Of a stretch of DNA of 64,000 nucleotides, positions 25,964-34,227 are shown in pieces. Source of the stretch: JBHOQS01 sp042408875 (GTDB lineage Bacteria; Chloroflexota; UBA11872; JBHOQS01); the NCBI GenBank assembly GCA_042408875.1, contig JBHOQS010000021.1, positions 1 to 64,000 on the forward strand, written 5' to 3'. The notes beneath the pieces were generated by a model. It did not search any database. It had not been told where the DNA came from and saw nothing but the letters and a program-made list of their open reading frames with translations. Position numbers and translations under genes: made by a program. The stretch's first letter is position 1; each line of letters starts with the position of its first letter.

Positions 25964-26425
25964 ATGGGAACAGAGGCAGAAGAGCAGGCCGTGGTGTTCG
26001 AGCTTGGGCGGGAAGCCTATGGGGTGGATATCGCGAAGGTCCATGAGATCATTCGCATGCAGACGATCACTGCGGTGCCGCGGGCGCCCCAGTTTGTGGA
26101 AGGGGTGATCAACCTGCGCGGCAAGGTGATCCCCGTCGTTGACCTACGCAGGCGCCTGGGACAGCCGGCTGCGGAGGCGACGCGCGCCACGCGCATCGTC
26201 GTGGTGGACATCGGCGTGCATACCGTCGGGATGATTGTCGATGCTGTCTCGGAGGTGCTGCGGGTGCCTGCTGGCGCCGTGGAGCCGCCGTCGTCCCTGG
26301 TTACGACGGTGGACTCGGAATACCTGCGCGGCATCGCCAAGCTGGACGACCGCCTGATCATCCTGCTTGACTTGGAGAAGGTGCTGACGCGTAACGAGCA
26401 GGGAGCGATCGGCCGCGTGGCCTAG
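25964..26425 (+). CDS. cheW: CheW-domain protein (chemotaxis-type coupling protein)
   Basis: Protein of 153 residues consisting of one CheW SH3-like domain: VVFELGREAYGVDIAKVHEII, the conserved VEGVINLRGKVIPVVDLRRR, and YLRGIAKLDDRLIILLDLEKV. CheW couples receptors to the CheA kinase at the membrane, yet no other che, receptor or motility gene is in this window, so it is an orphan here. The frame begins GTG-ATG; either could initiate, and GGGAGAGG precedes both. Its stop overlaps the polA stop by three bases (convergent). Confidence 0.92.
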   Translation: MGTEAEEQAVVFELGREAYGVDIAKVHEIIRMQTITAVPRAPQFVEGVINLRGKVIPVVDLRRRLGQPAAEATRATRIVVVDIGVHTVGMIVDAVSEVLRVPAGAVEPPSSLVTTVDSEYLRGIAKLDDRLIILLDLEKVLTRNEQGAIGRVA

Positions 26426-29370
26426 CCAGCGTCCAGCGGCGACAGGTCCTGCCAGTTGGGCCCATAAGCCAGGTCGGCCTCGAGGGGGACGCTCAGCGGC
26501 AGAGCCTGCTCCATGATCGGGCGCACCAGGCGGGCCAGACGGTGGAGTTCCTCGCGTGTGACCTCGAACACCAGCTCGTCATGGACCTGCAAGATCATCT
26601 CAGCCGGCACCTGCTCCTCGTGCAAGGCTCGGTGGATGCGCACCATGGCGAGCTTGATGATGTCCGCCGCGGTGCCCTGGATCGGATGGTTGATCGCCAT
26701 CCGTTCAGCTGCCTGGCGCAGCACGCTGTTGCTGGAGTGAAGCTCCGGCAGGTAGCGCCGGCGGCCGAGCAGGGTCGAAACGTAGCCGAGCTCCCGCGCC
26801 TGCTGGATGGTGCGCTCCATGTACGCGCGCACGCTAGGAAACCGCGCCAGGTAGCGCTCGATGAATTCGGCGGCCTCGCGGCGGCTCATCCCGGTGGCGA
26901 TGGAGAGGCCGTGGTCGCTGATACCGTAAATGATCCCGAAGTTCGTGCGCTTGGCAATATTGCGCATCTCCGGGGTCACCTGGTCCGGCACTACCCCGAA
27001 GACGGCCGCAGCGGTCGAGGTGTGGATGTCTTCCCCGGCGCGAAAGGCAGCCAGCAGGTTTTCGTCCTGCGTGACGTGCGCCAGGATGCGTAGCTCGATC
27101 TGAGAATAATCGGCCGACAGCAGCACCATTCCCTCATCGGCGATGAAAGCCTGCCGGATGCGCCGGCCAAGCTCGGTACGGATCGGGATATTCTGGAGAT
27201 TAGGATTAGATGAACTCAGCCGGCCGGTGGCTGCGACCGTTTGGTTGAACGACGTGTGCAGCCGCCCAGTGCGCGGATTAATCAGCGCGGGTAGGGCATC
27301 CACATAGGTGGACTTGAGCTTCGTGAGCTGGCGGTACTCCAGGATCTTCTCGATGACCGGATGGAGACCACGAAGCTCCTCCAGCACGCTCACATCAGTG
27401 GACCAGCCGGTCTTGGTACGCTTGGTCAGAGGCAGGCGAAGCTCAGTGGCCAGCACGGTGCCGAGCTGCTGCGGCGAGTTAATGTTGAACGTGTGGCCGA
27501 CGTCGGCATAGATGCTGTGCTCGACCTCGCGAATGCGTTCGGCCAGCTCTCGCGAGAGCTGCGCCAGCAACGCCGTGTCCAGCCGCACGCCGCGCAGCTC
27601 CATATGCGCCAGCACCGGGATGAGCGGCAGCTCCAGCTCGCGATAGAGCGCCTCCACACCACGTTCCCGCAGGGCCTGTTCGAGGCCCGCACGTACACGG
27701 AGGAGAGCGGTAGCGGCGTGGGCGGCGTAGTGCGCCTGGACATCCGGCGGCAGATCGACCAGCGTCTTGCCGCGGCCCAGCCCGGCGGTGGGGTCCGGCA
27801 GCTCCTCGCCGAGCTGGCCGAAGACCAGATCCTTCAGGCTCACAGCGCGCTGCGCCGGATTGACCAGGTACGCTGCCACCATAGCATCGAACGCCGGGGG
27901 AGCCGGCTGGATCCGCTGCCCCTGCAGGGCTACCAGCGCTGTCTTGGCGTCATGGTAGAGCTTCGGGAGCGCCGCATCTTCCAGGAGCGCCTGTGCGGCT
28001 GCGCGCACCTCACCGACGCGCTCGAACGGCAGCCAGCATGACATAAGTGAACCGTCGCTGCCCTCAGACCAGGCGAGCCCCAGGCCGAGCACATCGTAGT
28101 CGATCGAGCCGCGGTGCACCAGGAGTGGATAGACCGCCACCGCGGGGCGTTCGGGTCGCCGCAGGAGGGCACGAATGCAGTCAACTGTCTGAGAGAGGTC
28201 CTGTAAGACCGATGCCGCGTGCGCAGCGACCGGCGCCGGCGCAAACAGCGCCGGCTGGGCCGGGGCAACGGTCGAGCGACGCCGCCGGCCGGGGACGAGT
28301 GCACCAGCCGCTGTTTCGGTGCCGCCGGGCAGCGGCATGGCTGTCCCAACGCTTCCAGGCTCGCCCCCTCCCTGGCGGCCATCCTGGCCGGCGCTGCCTG
28401 CGCGTGCAGAGCGGGCGGAAGGACGTTCCTCTGCTTCGCCTGGCACGGTGACCTGGGCCGTCGCGCCATCCGGCGAGGGGTGGGGCACCCGGCTCACCAG
28501 GCTCTTGAACTCCAGCTCGCGGAAGAGGGCCAGCACGCGCTCGCGCTGAAAGCGGCCGGCGCGGCAGCGCTCCAGATCTAGCTCCACCGGCGCATTGGTG
28601 GCGATGGTTGCCAGCTGCTTTGATCGCAGCACCTGATCGCGGTGCTGGGCGAGCACCGTGCGGAGCTTATCCGGCAACAGATCGAGGTTCTCGTACACGG
28701 CTTCGACCGTGCCGAACTGAGCGATCAGGCGCGCGGCCGTCTTCTCCCCAAGGCCGGGCACTCGTGGGATGTTATCTGCGGCATCCCCGGCGAGCGCTTT
28801 ATAGTCAGGGAGCTGCCACGGCGCTACGCCGAAGCGCTCGCGCACGGCAGCCTCATCCATGAGCAACAGATCCGGCTGGCGCGGCTTCTGCTGCACTACC
28901 CGTATGTGGGCATCGACGAGCTGGAGCGTGTCGTTGTCGCTGCTCAGGATGTAGACCTCAAGCCCGCGCTGGACAGCCTGCCGCGCCAGGGTGCCCAGGA
29001 TATCGTCAGCCTCGTAGCCGTCCAGCTCATAGATCGGAATGCCAAACGCCTCGAGCACCTCGCGCACGCGGCGAAACTGTGACCGCAGGCCCTCATCAAC
29101 CGGGGCGCGCGTCGCCTTGTACTCCCCGTACACCACGTGCCGGAAGGTCGGCGCTGGCCGGTCGTAGCCAGCGGCAATGTAGTCGGGCTGGAGCTCTGCC
29201 CACGCCTTCAGCAGCATCGACGCAAAGCCGTAGACGGCGTTCGTCGCCTCGCCACGCGAGGTGCTGAACACCGCCGGCACAGCATGGAAGGCGCGATGCA
29301 CCAGCGAGTGCGTATCGATGAGCAGGATACGCGGTCGTTTATCTGCTGGGTGAAGTCCTTGAGTTTCCAT
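26422..29370 (-). CDS. polA: DNA polymerase I, proofreading site degenerate
   Basis: Protein of 982 residues. The 5' nuclease domain (about 1-295) has LLIDTHSLVHRAFHAV, the acidic DGYEADDILGTLA and SSDNDTLQLVD, and the H3TH region PDYKALAGDAADNIP. A Gly/Ala/Arg-rich linker of roughly 80 residues follows. The 3'-5' exonuclease-like domain lacks the DxE metal-binding motif (PLLVHRGSIDYDVLG instead), though FDAMVAAYLVNP is kept. Polymerase motifs A (LLSADYSQIELRILAH), B (RNIAKRTNFGIIYGISDHG) and C (VHDELVFEV) are intact. It should fill gaps and remove primers without proofreading, as in Thermus enzymes. Confidence 0.95.
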   Translation of the reverse strand: METQGLHPADKRPRILLIDTHSLVHRAFHAVPAVFSTSRGEATNAVYGFASMLLKAWAELQPDYIAAGYDRPAPTFRHVVYGEYKATRAPVDEGLRSQFRRVREVLEAFGIPIYELDGYEADDILGTLARQAVQRGLEVYILSSDNDTLQLVDAHIRVVQQKPRQPDLLLMDEAAVRERFGVAPWQLPDYKALAGDAADNIPRVPGLGEKTAARLIAQFGTVEAVYENLDLLPDKLRTVLAQHRDQVLRSKQLATIATNAPVELDLERCRAGRFQRERVLALFRELEFKSLVSRVPHPSPDGATAQVTVPGEAEERPSARSARAGSAGQDGRQGGGEPGSVGTAMPLPGGTETAAGALVPGRRRRSTVAPAQPALFAPAPVAAHAASVLQDLSQTVDCIRALLRRPERPAVAVYPLLVHRGSIDYDVLGLGLAWSEGSDGSLMSCWLPFERVGEVRAAAQALLEDAALPKLYHDAKTALVALQGQRIQPAPPAFDAMVAAYLVNPAQRAVSLKDLVFGQLGEELPDPTAGLGRGKTLVDLPPDVQAHYAAHAATALLRVRAGLEQALRERGVEALYRELELPLIPVLAHMELRGVRLDTALLAQLSRELAERIREVEHSIYADVGHTFNINSPQQLGTVLATELRLPLTKRTKTGWSTDVSVLEELRGLHPVIEKILEYRQLTKLKSTYVDALPALINPRTGRLHTSFNQTVAATGRLSSSNPNLQNIPIRTELGRRIRQAFIADEGMVLLSADYSQIELRILAHVTQDENLLAAFRAGEDIHTSTAAAVFGVVPDQVTPEMRNIAKRTNFGIIYGISDHGLSIATGMSRREAAEFIERYLARFPSVRAYMERTIQQARELGYVSTLLGRRRYLPELHSSNSVLRQAAERMAINHPIQGTAADIIKLAMVRIHRALHEEQVPAEMILQVHDELVFEVTREELHRLARLVRPIMEQALPLSVPLEADLAYGPNWQDLSPLDAG

Positions 29371-29605
29371 GCGCTGCTCGTCGCGTTTTTCTGCGGGCCT
29401 CTACACTGCTATTCCCGTGAGCCTCACGTACTTTGATCCTCACGTACTTTAACTCCCGAAGCCTCCGTCGGTACCTCCGCGCGCTCGCCGTAAACCCCGC
29501 CGGGCCGCCGAGCGCGGCGGCGACACTCGAAGCGTACCGCAGTAGCCACGGCGCGGCAAGTAACCTGGTCGCCGCGCCGGCCAGCGGAGAACACCTCAAT
29601 AGAGA

Positions 29606-30017
29606 GGCACGATCGGTGTGGCGATCCTCGGAACCGTGATGTCTACCACCTTCCGACACGAACCCCAGCGCACCCTGCCTCCGGCACTCGGGCAGATGGT
29701 GCCGCGGATCGGCTGGCCCAGGTGCCGAACCCGCAGGCGCTGCTCCTGCCTGAGGCCACGCAAATACTGCACCAGAGCTTCGCCGCACTCGGGCCGCAGG
29801 GACAGGAGCTGTTCACGCAGCTTCTCCAGGCGCTACGTCTCAGCCTGGATACGGCGAGCACCTAGGTCTTTGCCGTAAGCGCGGTGGCCTTGCTGCTGGC
29901 CTGGGGATCATGCTGCTCTTACCCGAGGTCCCGCTCCGCCGCAGCCACGATGAGCCGCATCACAGTGAGGCCGGTGGCGAGGTGCTCGTGCTCGACGAGC
30001 CTGTGGTAGCGCACTGA
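29606..30017 (+). pseudogene. Decayed 3' end of a DHA2-type MFS multidrug transporter
   Basis: Three reading frames together spell the end of an EmrB/QacA-type exporter. First IGVAILGTVMSTTFRHEPQ (from about 29609), then after a frameshift near 29690 ADRLAQVPNPQALLLPEAT and LFTQLLQALRLSLDTAST, then an in-frame TAG, then VFAVSAVALLLAW and, after another shift, GIMLLLPEVPLRRSHDEP to a TGA at 30015. The other three quarters of the gene are absent. The 235 bases between polA and this remnant show only the duplicated word CCTCACGTACTTT near 29418-29451 and no gene. Confidence 0.75.
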
Positions 30018-30126
30018 TCCCGTCCTGACCCGCGGGTCCTTGCTATCCGCGCGGCGGTTTCGTAGACTTCAGGGCGCCAGACACGCAGCGGACGGCCGCT
30101 GCGGGATAGGCGCAGGGGGAGCGGGC

Positions 30127-30612
30127 ATGCCGGTGGATCAGGAGACCTTCCGCGAGGCCATGTCACGCTGGGCCAGCGGGGTTGCCATCGTCACCACCTT
30201 CGTCGATGGAGTGCCGCACGGCATGACGGCGAGCGCATTCTGTAGTGTTTCTACGGAGCCGCCGACGGTGCTGGTCTGCGTGAGCAAGCAGGCGCGCACG
30301 CATAATCGCATCCTGCGGACCGGCCGCTTCGGCGTGAACATCCTTGCCTCGACACAGCAGGCCTACGCCATGCACTTCGCCGGCACACCGGTCTTCGAGG
30401 ATGGCGCTCCACTCCTGTGCGAGGACGGCCAGTCCCCGGCGATCGAAGGCGCGTTGGCCTTCCTGGAGTGCCGCGTGGCGAAGACCTGCGATGCCGGCAC
30501 GCACACGATCTTCCTGGGGCTGGTCGAGGCCTGCCGCATCCACCATGAGGGCACGCCGCTCATGTACTACCGCCGCGGCTACCGGCAGCTCCTGCTCGAT
30601 GACGCGTCATAA
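30127..30612 (+). CDS. Flavin reductase-like FMN-binding protein
   Basis: Protein of 161 residues, single flavin reductase (HpaC/DIM6-NTAB) domain: FREAMSRWASGVAIVTT, the FMN-binding GMTASAFCSVSTEPPTVLVCV, NRILRTGRFGVNIL and late THTIFLGLVEACRIHHEGTPLMYYRRGY. Such proteins supply reduced flavin to two-component monooxygenases or act as reductases themselves; no monooxygenase is adjacent. ATG 30127 follows GGGGGAGCGGGC. Only 26 bases separate its stop from the stop of the convergent small gene. Confidence 0.9.
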   Translation: MPVDQETFREAMSRWASGVAIVTTFVDGVPHGMTASAFCSVSTEPPTVLVCVSKQARTHNRILRTGRFGVNILASTQQAYAMHFAGTPVFEDGAPLLCEDGQSPAIEGALAFLECRVAKTCDAGTHTIFLGLVEACRIHHEGTPLMYYRRGYRQLLLDDAS

Positions 30613-30638
30613 GTGCCTCTTCGGCAGCCAGCCGAGCG

Positions 30639-30929
30639 TCACTCCTCACCCACCAGGTACAGGCCGTCATCAACCCCGCCCTCGATGTACAAGTAATCCC
30701 CACCGACGATCGCCATCCGGGCGTTAGGCACACGGACCCGTACTGGCTCGCCGCGCAGCAGCACCGTGACCTCGCGGTCGCCCTTGGCAACGAGCTTGAC
30801 GATAGGCGCGTTCGGATAGCGACACAGCAGCTCTGGCGCTGAGGCATCGTGGTAGATCGCCTGGGCGTGGCGGAGAGGTGTGCCGGCTGTCTCCGCCGGT
30901 GGTGTGCTTCGAACCGGTTCAGTCGCCAT
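30639..30929 (-). CDS. Small hypothetical protein
   Basis: Protein of 96 residues that I do not recognise. About 50 N-terminal residues are polar and probably disordered; the rest is predicted beta-rich (IVKLVAKGDREVTVLLRGEPVRVRV, split by turns, then MAIVGGDYLYIEGG). A GGAGG site eight bases before the ATG and a compact position against a convergent gene support a real gene. No membrane segment or Cys motif is seen. Confidence 0.65.
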   Translation of the reverse strand: MATEPVRSTPPAETAGTPLRHAQAIYHDASAPELLCRYPNAPIVKLVAKGDREVTVLLRGEPVRVRVPNARMAIVGGDYLYIEGGVDDGLYLVGEE

Positions 30930-31209
30930 ACTCCGTCCTCCCTCGTGGCTCTATTTTCCTTCGTTCAGTCCCGTCCTGCCAGGCTGTAGCTCACGAGCTT
31001 AGCGCAGGGAAGAGAGGCGCAGCCGGAGGTCCTGGAGGGGCGGCTGTTGTAGCAGGCCTCGTCGAGCTCGGGGCAGGCGTCGGCTTCACACCGCCCGGGC
31101 AGCGGTGCGCGCCGTGCTCGCCAGGCTGGCAGCGGCAAGAGACCGGGGGAGCCGGCCGATCAGGATGCGGGCATTTCGAGGATTCAGGCGGGTTTAGCGG
31201 CGGGCTGGC

Positions 31210-31239
31210 TTGACAAGTGTTGCATGAACAGGTCACAAT
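31210..31239 (+). promoter_or_regulatory. Putative sigma70-type promoter at the left edge of the accessory island
   Basis: TTGACA at 31210-31215 and CACAAT at 31234-31239 are 18 bases apart. A start point about seven bases downstream would fall at the ATG of the HTH remnant (31248), which would make a leaderless transcript. Confidence 0.4.
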
Positions 31240-31247
31240 CGGCCCGA

Positions 31248-31406
31248 ATGACGTGGACAGCGGACTGGATACTCGGCCTGCGCCGGTGCCTGCACGCCTC
31301 TAGGCAGGACTTCGCCCGCCTGGTCGGAGTCTCGACGCGACCCGTCTACCGCTGGGAGCAGAGCCGGACCAAGCCCGGGCCAAGGAACTGTACCACTACC
31401 TCTTAG
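31248..31406 (+). pseudogene. XRE-type HTH remnant directly upstream of the DNA methyltransferase
   Basis: About 52 residues: WTADWILGLRRCLHASRQDF, then ARLVGVSTRPVYRWEQSRT, a normal HTH, then a short garbled end and TAG at 31404-31406. The TAG is in the same frame as the methyltransferase that follows, with no start codon between until TTG 31470. In a neighbouring frame the bases just before the TAG read ARAKELYHYL, which fits the sequence usually preceding the methyltransferase motif RHNLGEYYTPDWLA. This looks like a deletion fusing a regulator to the middle of the methyltransferase gene, plus a one-base shift. Confidence 0.6.
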
Positions 31407-31469
31407 CCGCGCGAGATTCGCCACAATCTGGGCGAGTACTACACGCCCGATTGGCTGGCCCAGCGGCTG

Positions 31470-33578
31470 TTGACCCAGGTGGATACCGAGTTCTTCGGCG
31501 CCGAACCGCGCCGAAAGGAAAACCGGTTGCGCCAAAAACTGCTCACAACCCGCTTCCTGGACCCTGCCTGTGGCTCCGGGACCTTCCTCGTCCTCATCAT
31601 CTCCAGGATGCTGGACCTGGGCAGGGCCCTCCTGGTAAACGAGTCGGAATTGCTGGAGACCATCTTGCGGAATGTGGTCGGTTTTGACCTGAACCCGCTG
31701 GCGGTGCTCACGGCGCGAGTGAGCTATCTGCTGGCCATCGCCGACTTGCTGGGGCATCGGCGGGGGGAGGTCATCTTGCCTGTCTATCTGGCCGACTCGG
31801 TGCGCACCCCCGCCGCAGGGAAAGACCTCTTCAGCCACGACGCCTACGAGTTCCCCACGGCCATCGGCACCTTTCAGGTGCCCGCCCCGCTGTGCACGCC
31901 GGAGCGCTTTGACCGCCTGTGCGACCTGACGGAGGAGAGCCTCAGGGCCAGCCTGGGGCCCGAGGCCTTCGTTCGGCGGTGCGAAAGCGCTATCCCCCTC
32001 GAGAAGGGGTGGGATGACCGCGCCCGCTCCCTGGTGCGGGACCTCTACGGCCGGATGTTGGACCTGCACCACCGGGGGTTAAACGGGCTTTGGGCGCGCC
32101 TGCTCAAGAACAACTTCGCCCCTCTCACCGTGGGCCGGTTCGACTACATCGTCGGCAATCCGCCCTGGGTGAACTGGGAGCACCTGCCCGATCGGTACCG
32201 GGAAACGATTGTGAAACTTTGGAAGCAGATGAACGTTGCCGGAGATGTTCAACTGGGGAAGAAGTGGGATATCTCCTTCCTCATGACCCAAACCTGCGCC
32301 CACCACTTACTGAAGACCGGCGGAAAGCTGGGATTCGTGATTACGCAGTCGGTGTTCAAGACAAACCTTGGCGCCCGCGGATTCCGGCGGTTTCAACTCC
32401 CCGACGGAACCCCCCTGAAAGTGATCTCCGTGGAGGACATGACCGACTTAAATCCGTTTGAAGGCGCCAGCAACCGCACCGCCGTGATCGTCCTGCAAAA
32501 GGGAAGCAAGACACACTATCCCGTGCCCTACACCGTGTGGCGCAAGAAGAAGGGGGCGCGGTTTACCTATGACAGCGCCCTGGAGGAAGTCATCGAAGCC
32601 ACCGAGCGCCTGGACTTCATCGCCGTGCCGGTGGACCCCCATGATGCCCTCTCCCCCTGGTTCACCGCACGGCCCGAGGCGTTCCCGGCCGTGCGCAAGG
32701 TGCTGGGGAGGTCCGTCTACGAGGGGCACGAAGGCGTCAACACCGGCGGCGCCAACGCCGTCTACTGGGTGGAGGTGGTCATGCGGCGCCCGGATGGATT
32801 GGTGGTCGTCCGTAACCTCACCGCGGGGGCCAAGGTGAAGGTGGACGAGGTCACCGAGGCGGTGGAACCCGACTTGCTTTACCCTCTTCTTCGCGGGCGG
32901 GATGTACGGAGGTGGCACGCCGAGCCTTCGGCCCACATCATTATGACCTACCGGGAACGCCCGGACGGGAGGCTGGAAGTAATACCCCCGGACGAGATGG
33001 AAACGGCATATCCCCGGACTTTGGCATACTTCAAACGGTTTGAGCCCGTCTTGAAGCAGAGAACCGATTATCGGCATTATTTCGCGCCTACTGGTAAGCC
33101 TTTCTACGCCATGATGCCCCGGCCCGGTGGCTTCTCCCACTGGAAGGTGGTGTGGACGCGAATAGCACAAATTGAAGCCGCCGTCGCCGGGACAATAGGT
33201 GGCAAACCTATCGTTCCCCAAGAAACGGTTACATTGGTGGAATGCCAAACCAAAGAGGAAGCGCACTATATTGCGGCGCTGGTCAATTCCTCGCCATTCC
33301 AATTTGCAGCTGTCTCATACAGCCAAGAGGGGGGCAAAAGCATGGGCTCCATGCACATCCTCGAGCACATCCGCATCCCCCGCTTCGATCCCCAAAACCC
33401 GGTGCTTCAGGCGCTGGCGGAGTTATCCGAGCGGGCGCATGAGGCGGCGCGGCAAGAGCAGGAGGAGGAATTGAAACAGATTGAAGCCGAAATAGACCAA
33501 CAGGCCGCCAAATTATGGGGATGGAACGAAGAGGAACTGCGGGAGATCCAGCGGAGTTTGGCCGAATTGGGGCGGTAG
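31470..33578 (+). CDS. N6-adenine DNA methyltransferase (Eco57I-like), N-terminally truncated
   Basis: At least 702 residues in frame. SAM-binding motif I is DPACGSGTFLV at residues 31-41, motif II is GFDLNPLAVLTARVSYLLAI, and the catalytic NPPW is at 230-233 in YIVGNPPWVNW. A long C-terminal target-recognition region follows (PQETVTLVECQTKEEAHYI, GGKSMGSMHILEHI), then a helical tail. Just upstream in frame, without a start codon, lies RHNLGEYYTPDWLAQRL, normally internal to the family; the usual large N-terminal part is missing. Codon use includes more AT-ending codons than neighbours. It belongs with the NurA and HerA genes downstream; function as a modifier in a defence-type module is inference. 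Confidence 0.85.
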   Translation: MTQVDTEFFGAEPRRKENRLRQKLLTTRFLDPACGSGTFLVLIISRMLDLGRALLVNESELLETILRNVVGFDLNPLAVLTARVSYLLAIADLLGHRRGEVILPVYLADSVRTPAAGKDLFSHDAYEFPTAIGTFQVPAPLCTPERFDRLCDLTEESLRASLGPEAFVRRCESAIPLEKGWDDRARSLVRDLYGRMLDLHHRGLNGLWARLLKNNFAPLTVGRFDYIVGNPPWVNWEHLPDRYRETIVKLWKQMNVAGDVQLGKKWDISFLMTQTCAHHLLKTGGKLGFVITQSVFKTNLGARGFRRFQLPDGTPLKVISVEDMTDLNPFEGASNRTAVIVLQKGSKTHYPVPYTVWRKKKGARFTYDSALEEVIEATERLDFIAVPVDPHDALSPWFTARPEAFPAVRKVLGRSVYEGHEGVNTGGANAVYWVEVVMRRPDGLVVVRNLTAGAKVKVDEVTEAVEPDLLYPLLRGRDVRRWHAEPSAHIIMTYRERPDGRLEVIPPDEMETAYPRTLAYFKRFEPVLKQRTDYRHYFAPTGKPFYAMMPRPGGFSHWKVVWTRIAQIEAAVAGTIGGKPIVPQETVTLVECQTKEEAHYIAALVNSSPFQFAAVSYSQEGGKSMGSMHILEHIRIPRFDPQNPVLQALAELSERAHEAARQEQEEELKQIEAEIDQQAAKLWGWNEEELREIQRSLAELGR

Positions 33579-33624
33579 GGGCGACCCGCCCCATCGTAGG
33601 GGCGACCCGCCGGGTCGCCCCTAC
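33575..33624. repeat. REP-like palindromes upstream of the transposase gene
   Basis: A half copy (GTAGGGGCGACCCGCCC, 33575-33591) overlaps the methyltransferase stop and a full copy at 33596-33624 has 14-base arms (GTAGGGGCGACCCG and its complement) around one central base. The same unit occurs inside the transposase gene. Confidence 0.9.
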
Positions 33625-33651
33625 GGGGCGAATTGGCCGAGGAGACATCCG

Positions 33652-34224
33652 ATGAAATATGATCCAGAACGCCACCACCGCCGTTCCATACGATTACCGA
33701 CATACGATTACACCCAACCTGGTGCCTATTTCGTCACCCTGGTCACCTACGAACGCGCATGCCTGTTCGGCGACATCGTGGACGGGGAAATGCGGTTGAA
33801 CGCGTGGGGCGAAATCGCCCGCGCCGAATGGTTCCAAACGGCGGTGGTACGGCCATCCGTGGTGTTGTACGACGATGAATTTGTGGTGATGCCCAACCAC
33901 GTGCATGGGATTATTTGGATTGTAGGGGCGACCCGCCGGGTCGCCCCTACGACCCGCCGGGTCGCCCCTACGGACAACCCACGGGGCCCGGCATCGGGTT
34001 CCATAGGCGCTATTATGGCCCAATACAAATCCGCCGTCACCAAACGCATCAACGCCCTGCGCGGCATCCCTGCCACCCCCGTCTGGCAACGCAATTATTA
34101 CGAACACATCATCCGCGACGACGGGGAATTGGAACGCATCCGCCAATACATTCTGGATAACCCCGCCCGTTGGGCCGAGGACCAGGAATATCCCGGCCAG
34201 GATGCCAACGCCCGGAGGGAATAG
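33652..34224 (+). CDS. REP-associated tyrosine transposase (RAYT, Y1 family)
   Basis: Protein of 190 residues related to IS200/IS605 TnpA. The HUH metal-binding motif is in MPNHVHGIIWI, the catalytic Tyr is in RNYYEHIIRDD, and RSIRLPTYDYTQPGAYFVTL is the usual N-terminus. Established knowledge: these domesticated transposases move or maintain REP palindromes. Between the HUH strand and the helix bearing the tyrosine the protein contains VGATRRVAPTTRRVAPTD, which is the translation of a REP palindrome and a half. It sits between the methyltransferase and NurA genes, four bases before the latter, and may have interrupted an operon. Confidence 0.9.
   Translation: MKYDPERHHRRSIRLPTYDYTQPGAYFVTLVTYERACLFGDIVDGEMRLNAWGEIARAEWFQTAVVRPSVVLYDDEFVVMPNHVHGIIWIVGATRRVAPTTRRVAPTDNPRGPASGSIGAIMAQYKSAVTKRINALRGIPATPVWQRNYYEHIIRDDGELERIRQYILDNPARWAEDQEYPGQDANARRE
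33922..33971. repeat. REP palindrome inserted in frame within the transposase gene
   Basis: A full 29-base REP unit at 33922-33950, identical to the one at 33596-33624, is followed by a 21-base partial copy (33951-33971). The insert keeps the reading frame open and encodes GATRRVAPT-type residues. Confidence 0.9.
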
Positions 34225-34227
34225 GAT

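Noticed and set aside
25964..26425. CheW as evidence for a chemotaxis operon
   Set aside because: No CheA, receptor, CheY or motility gene lies nearby, so only an isolated coupling protein can be claimed.
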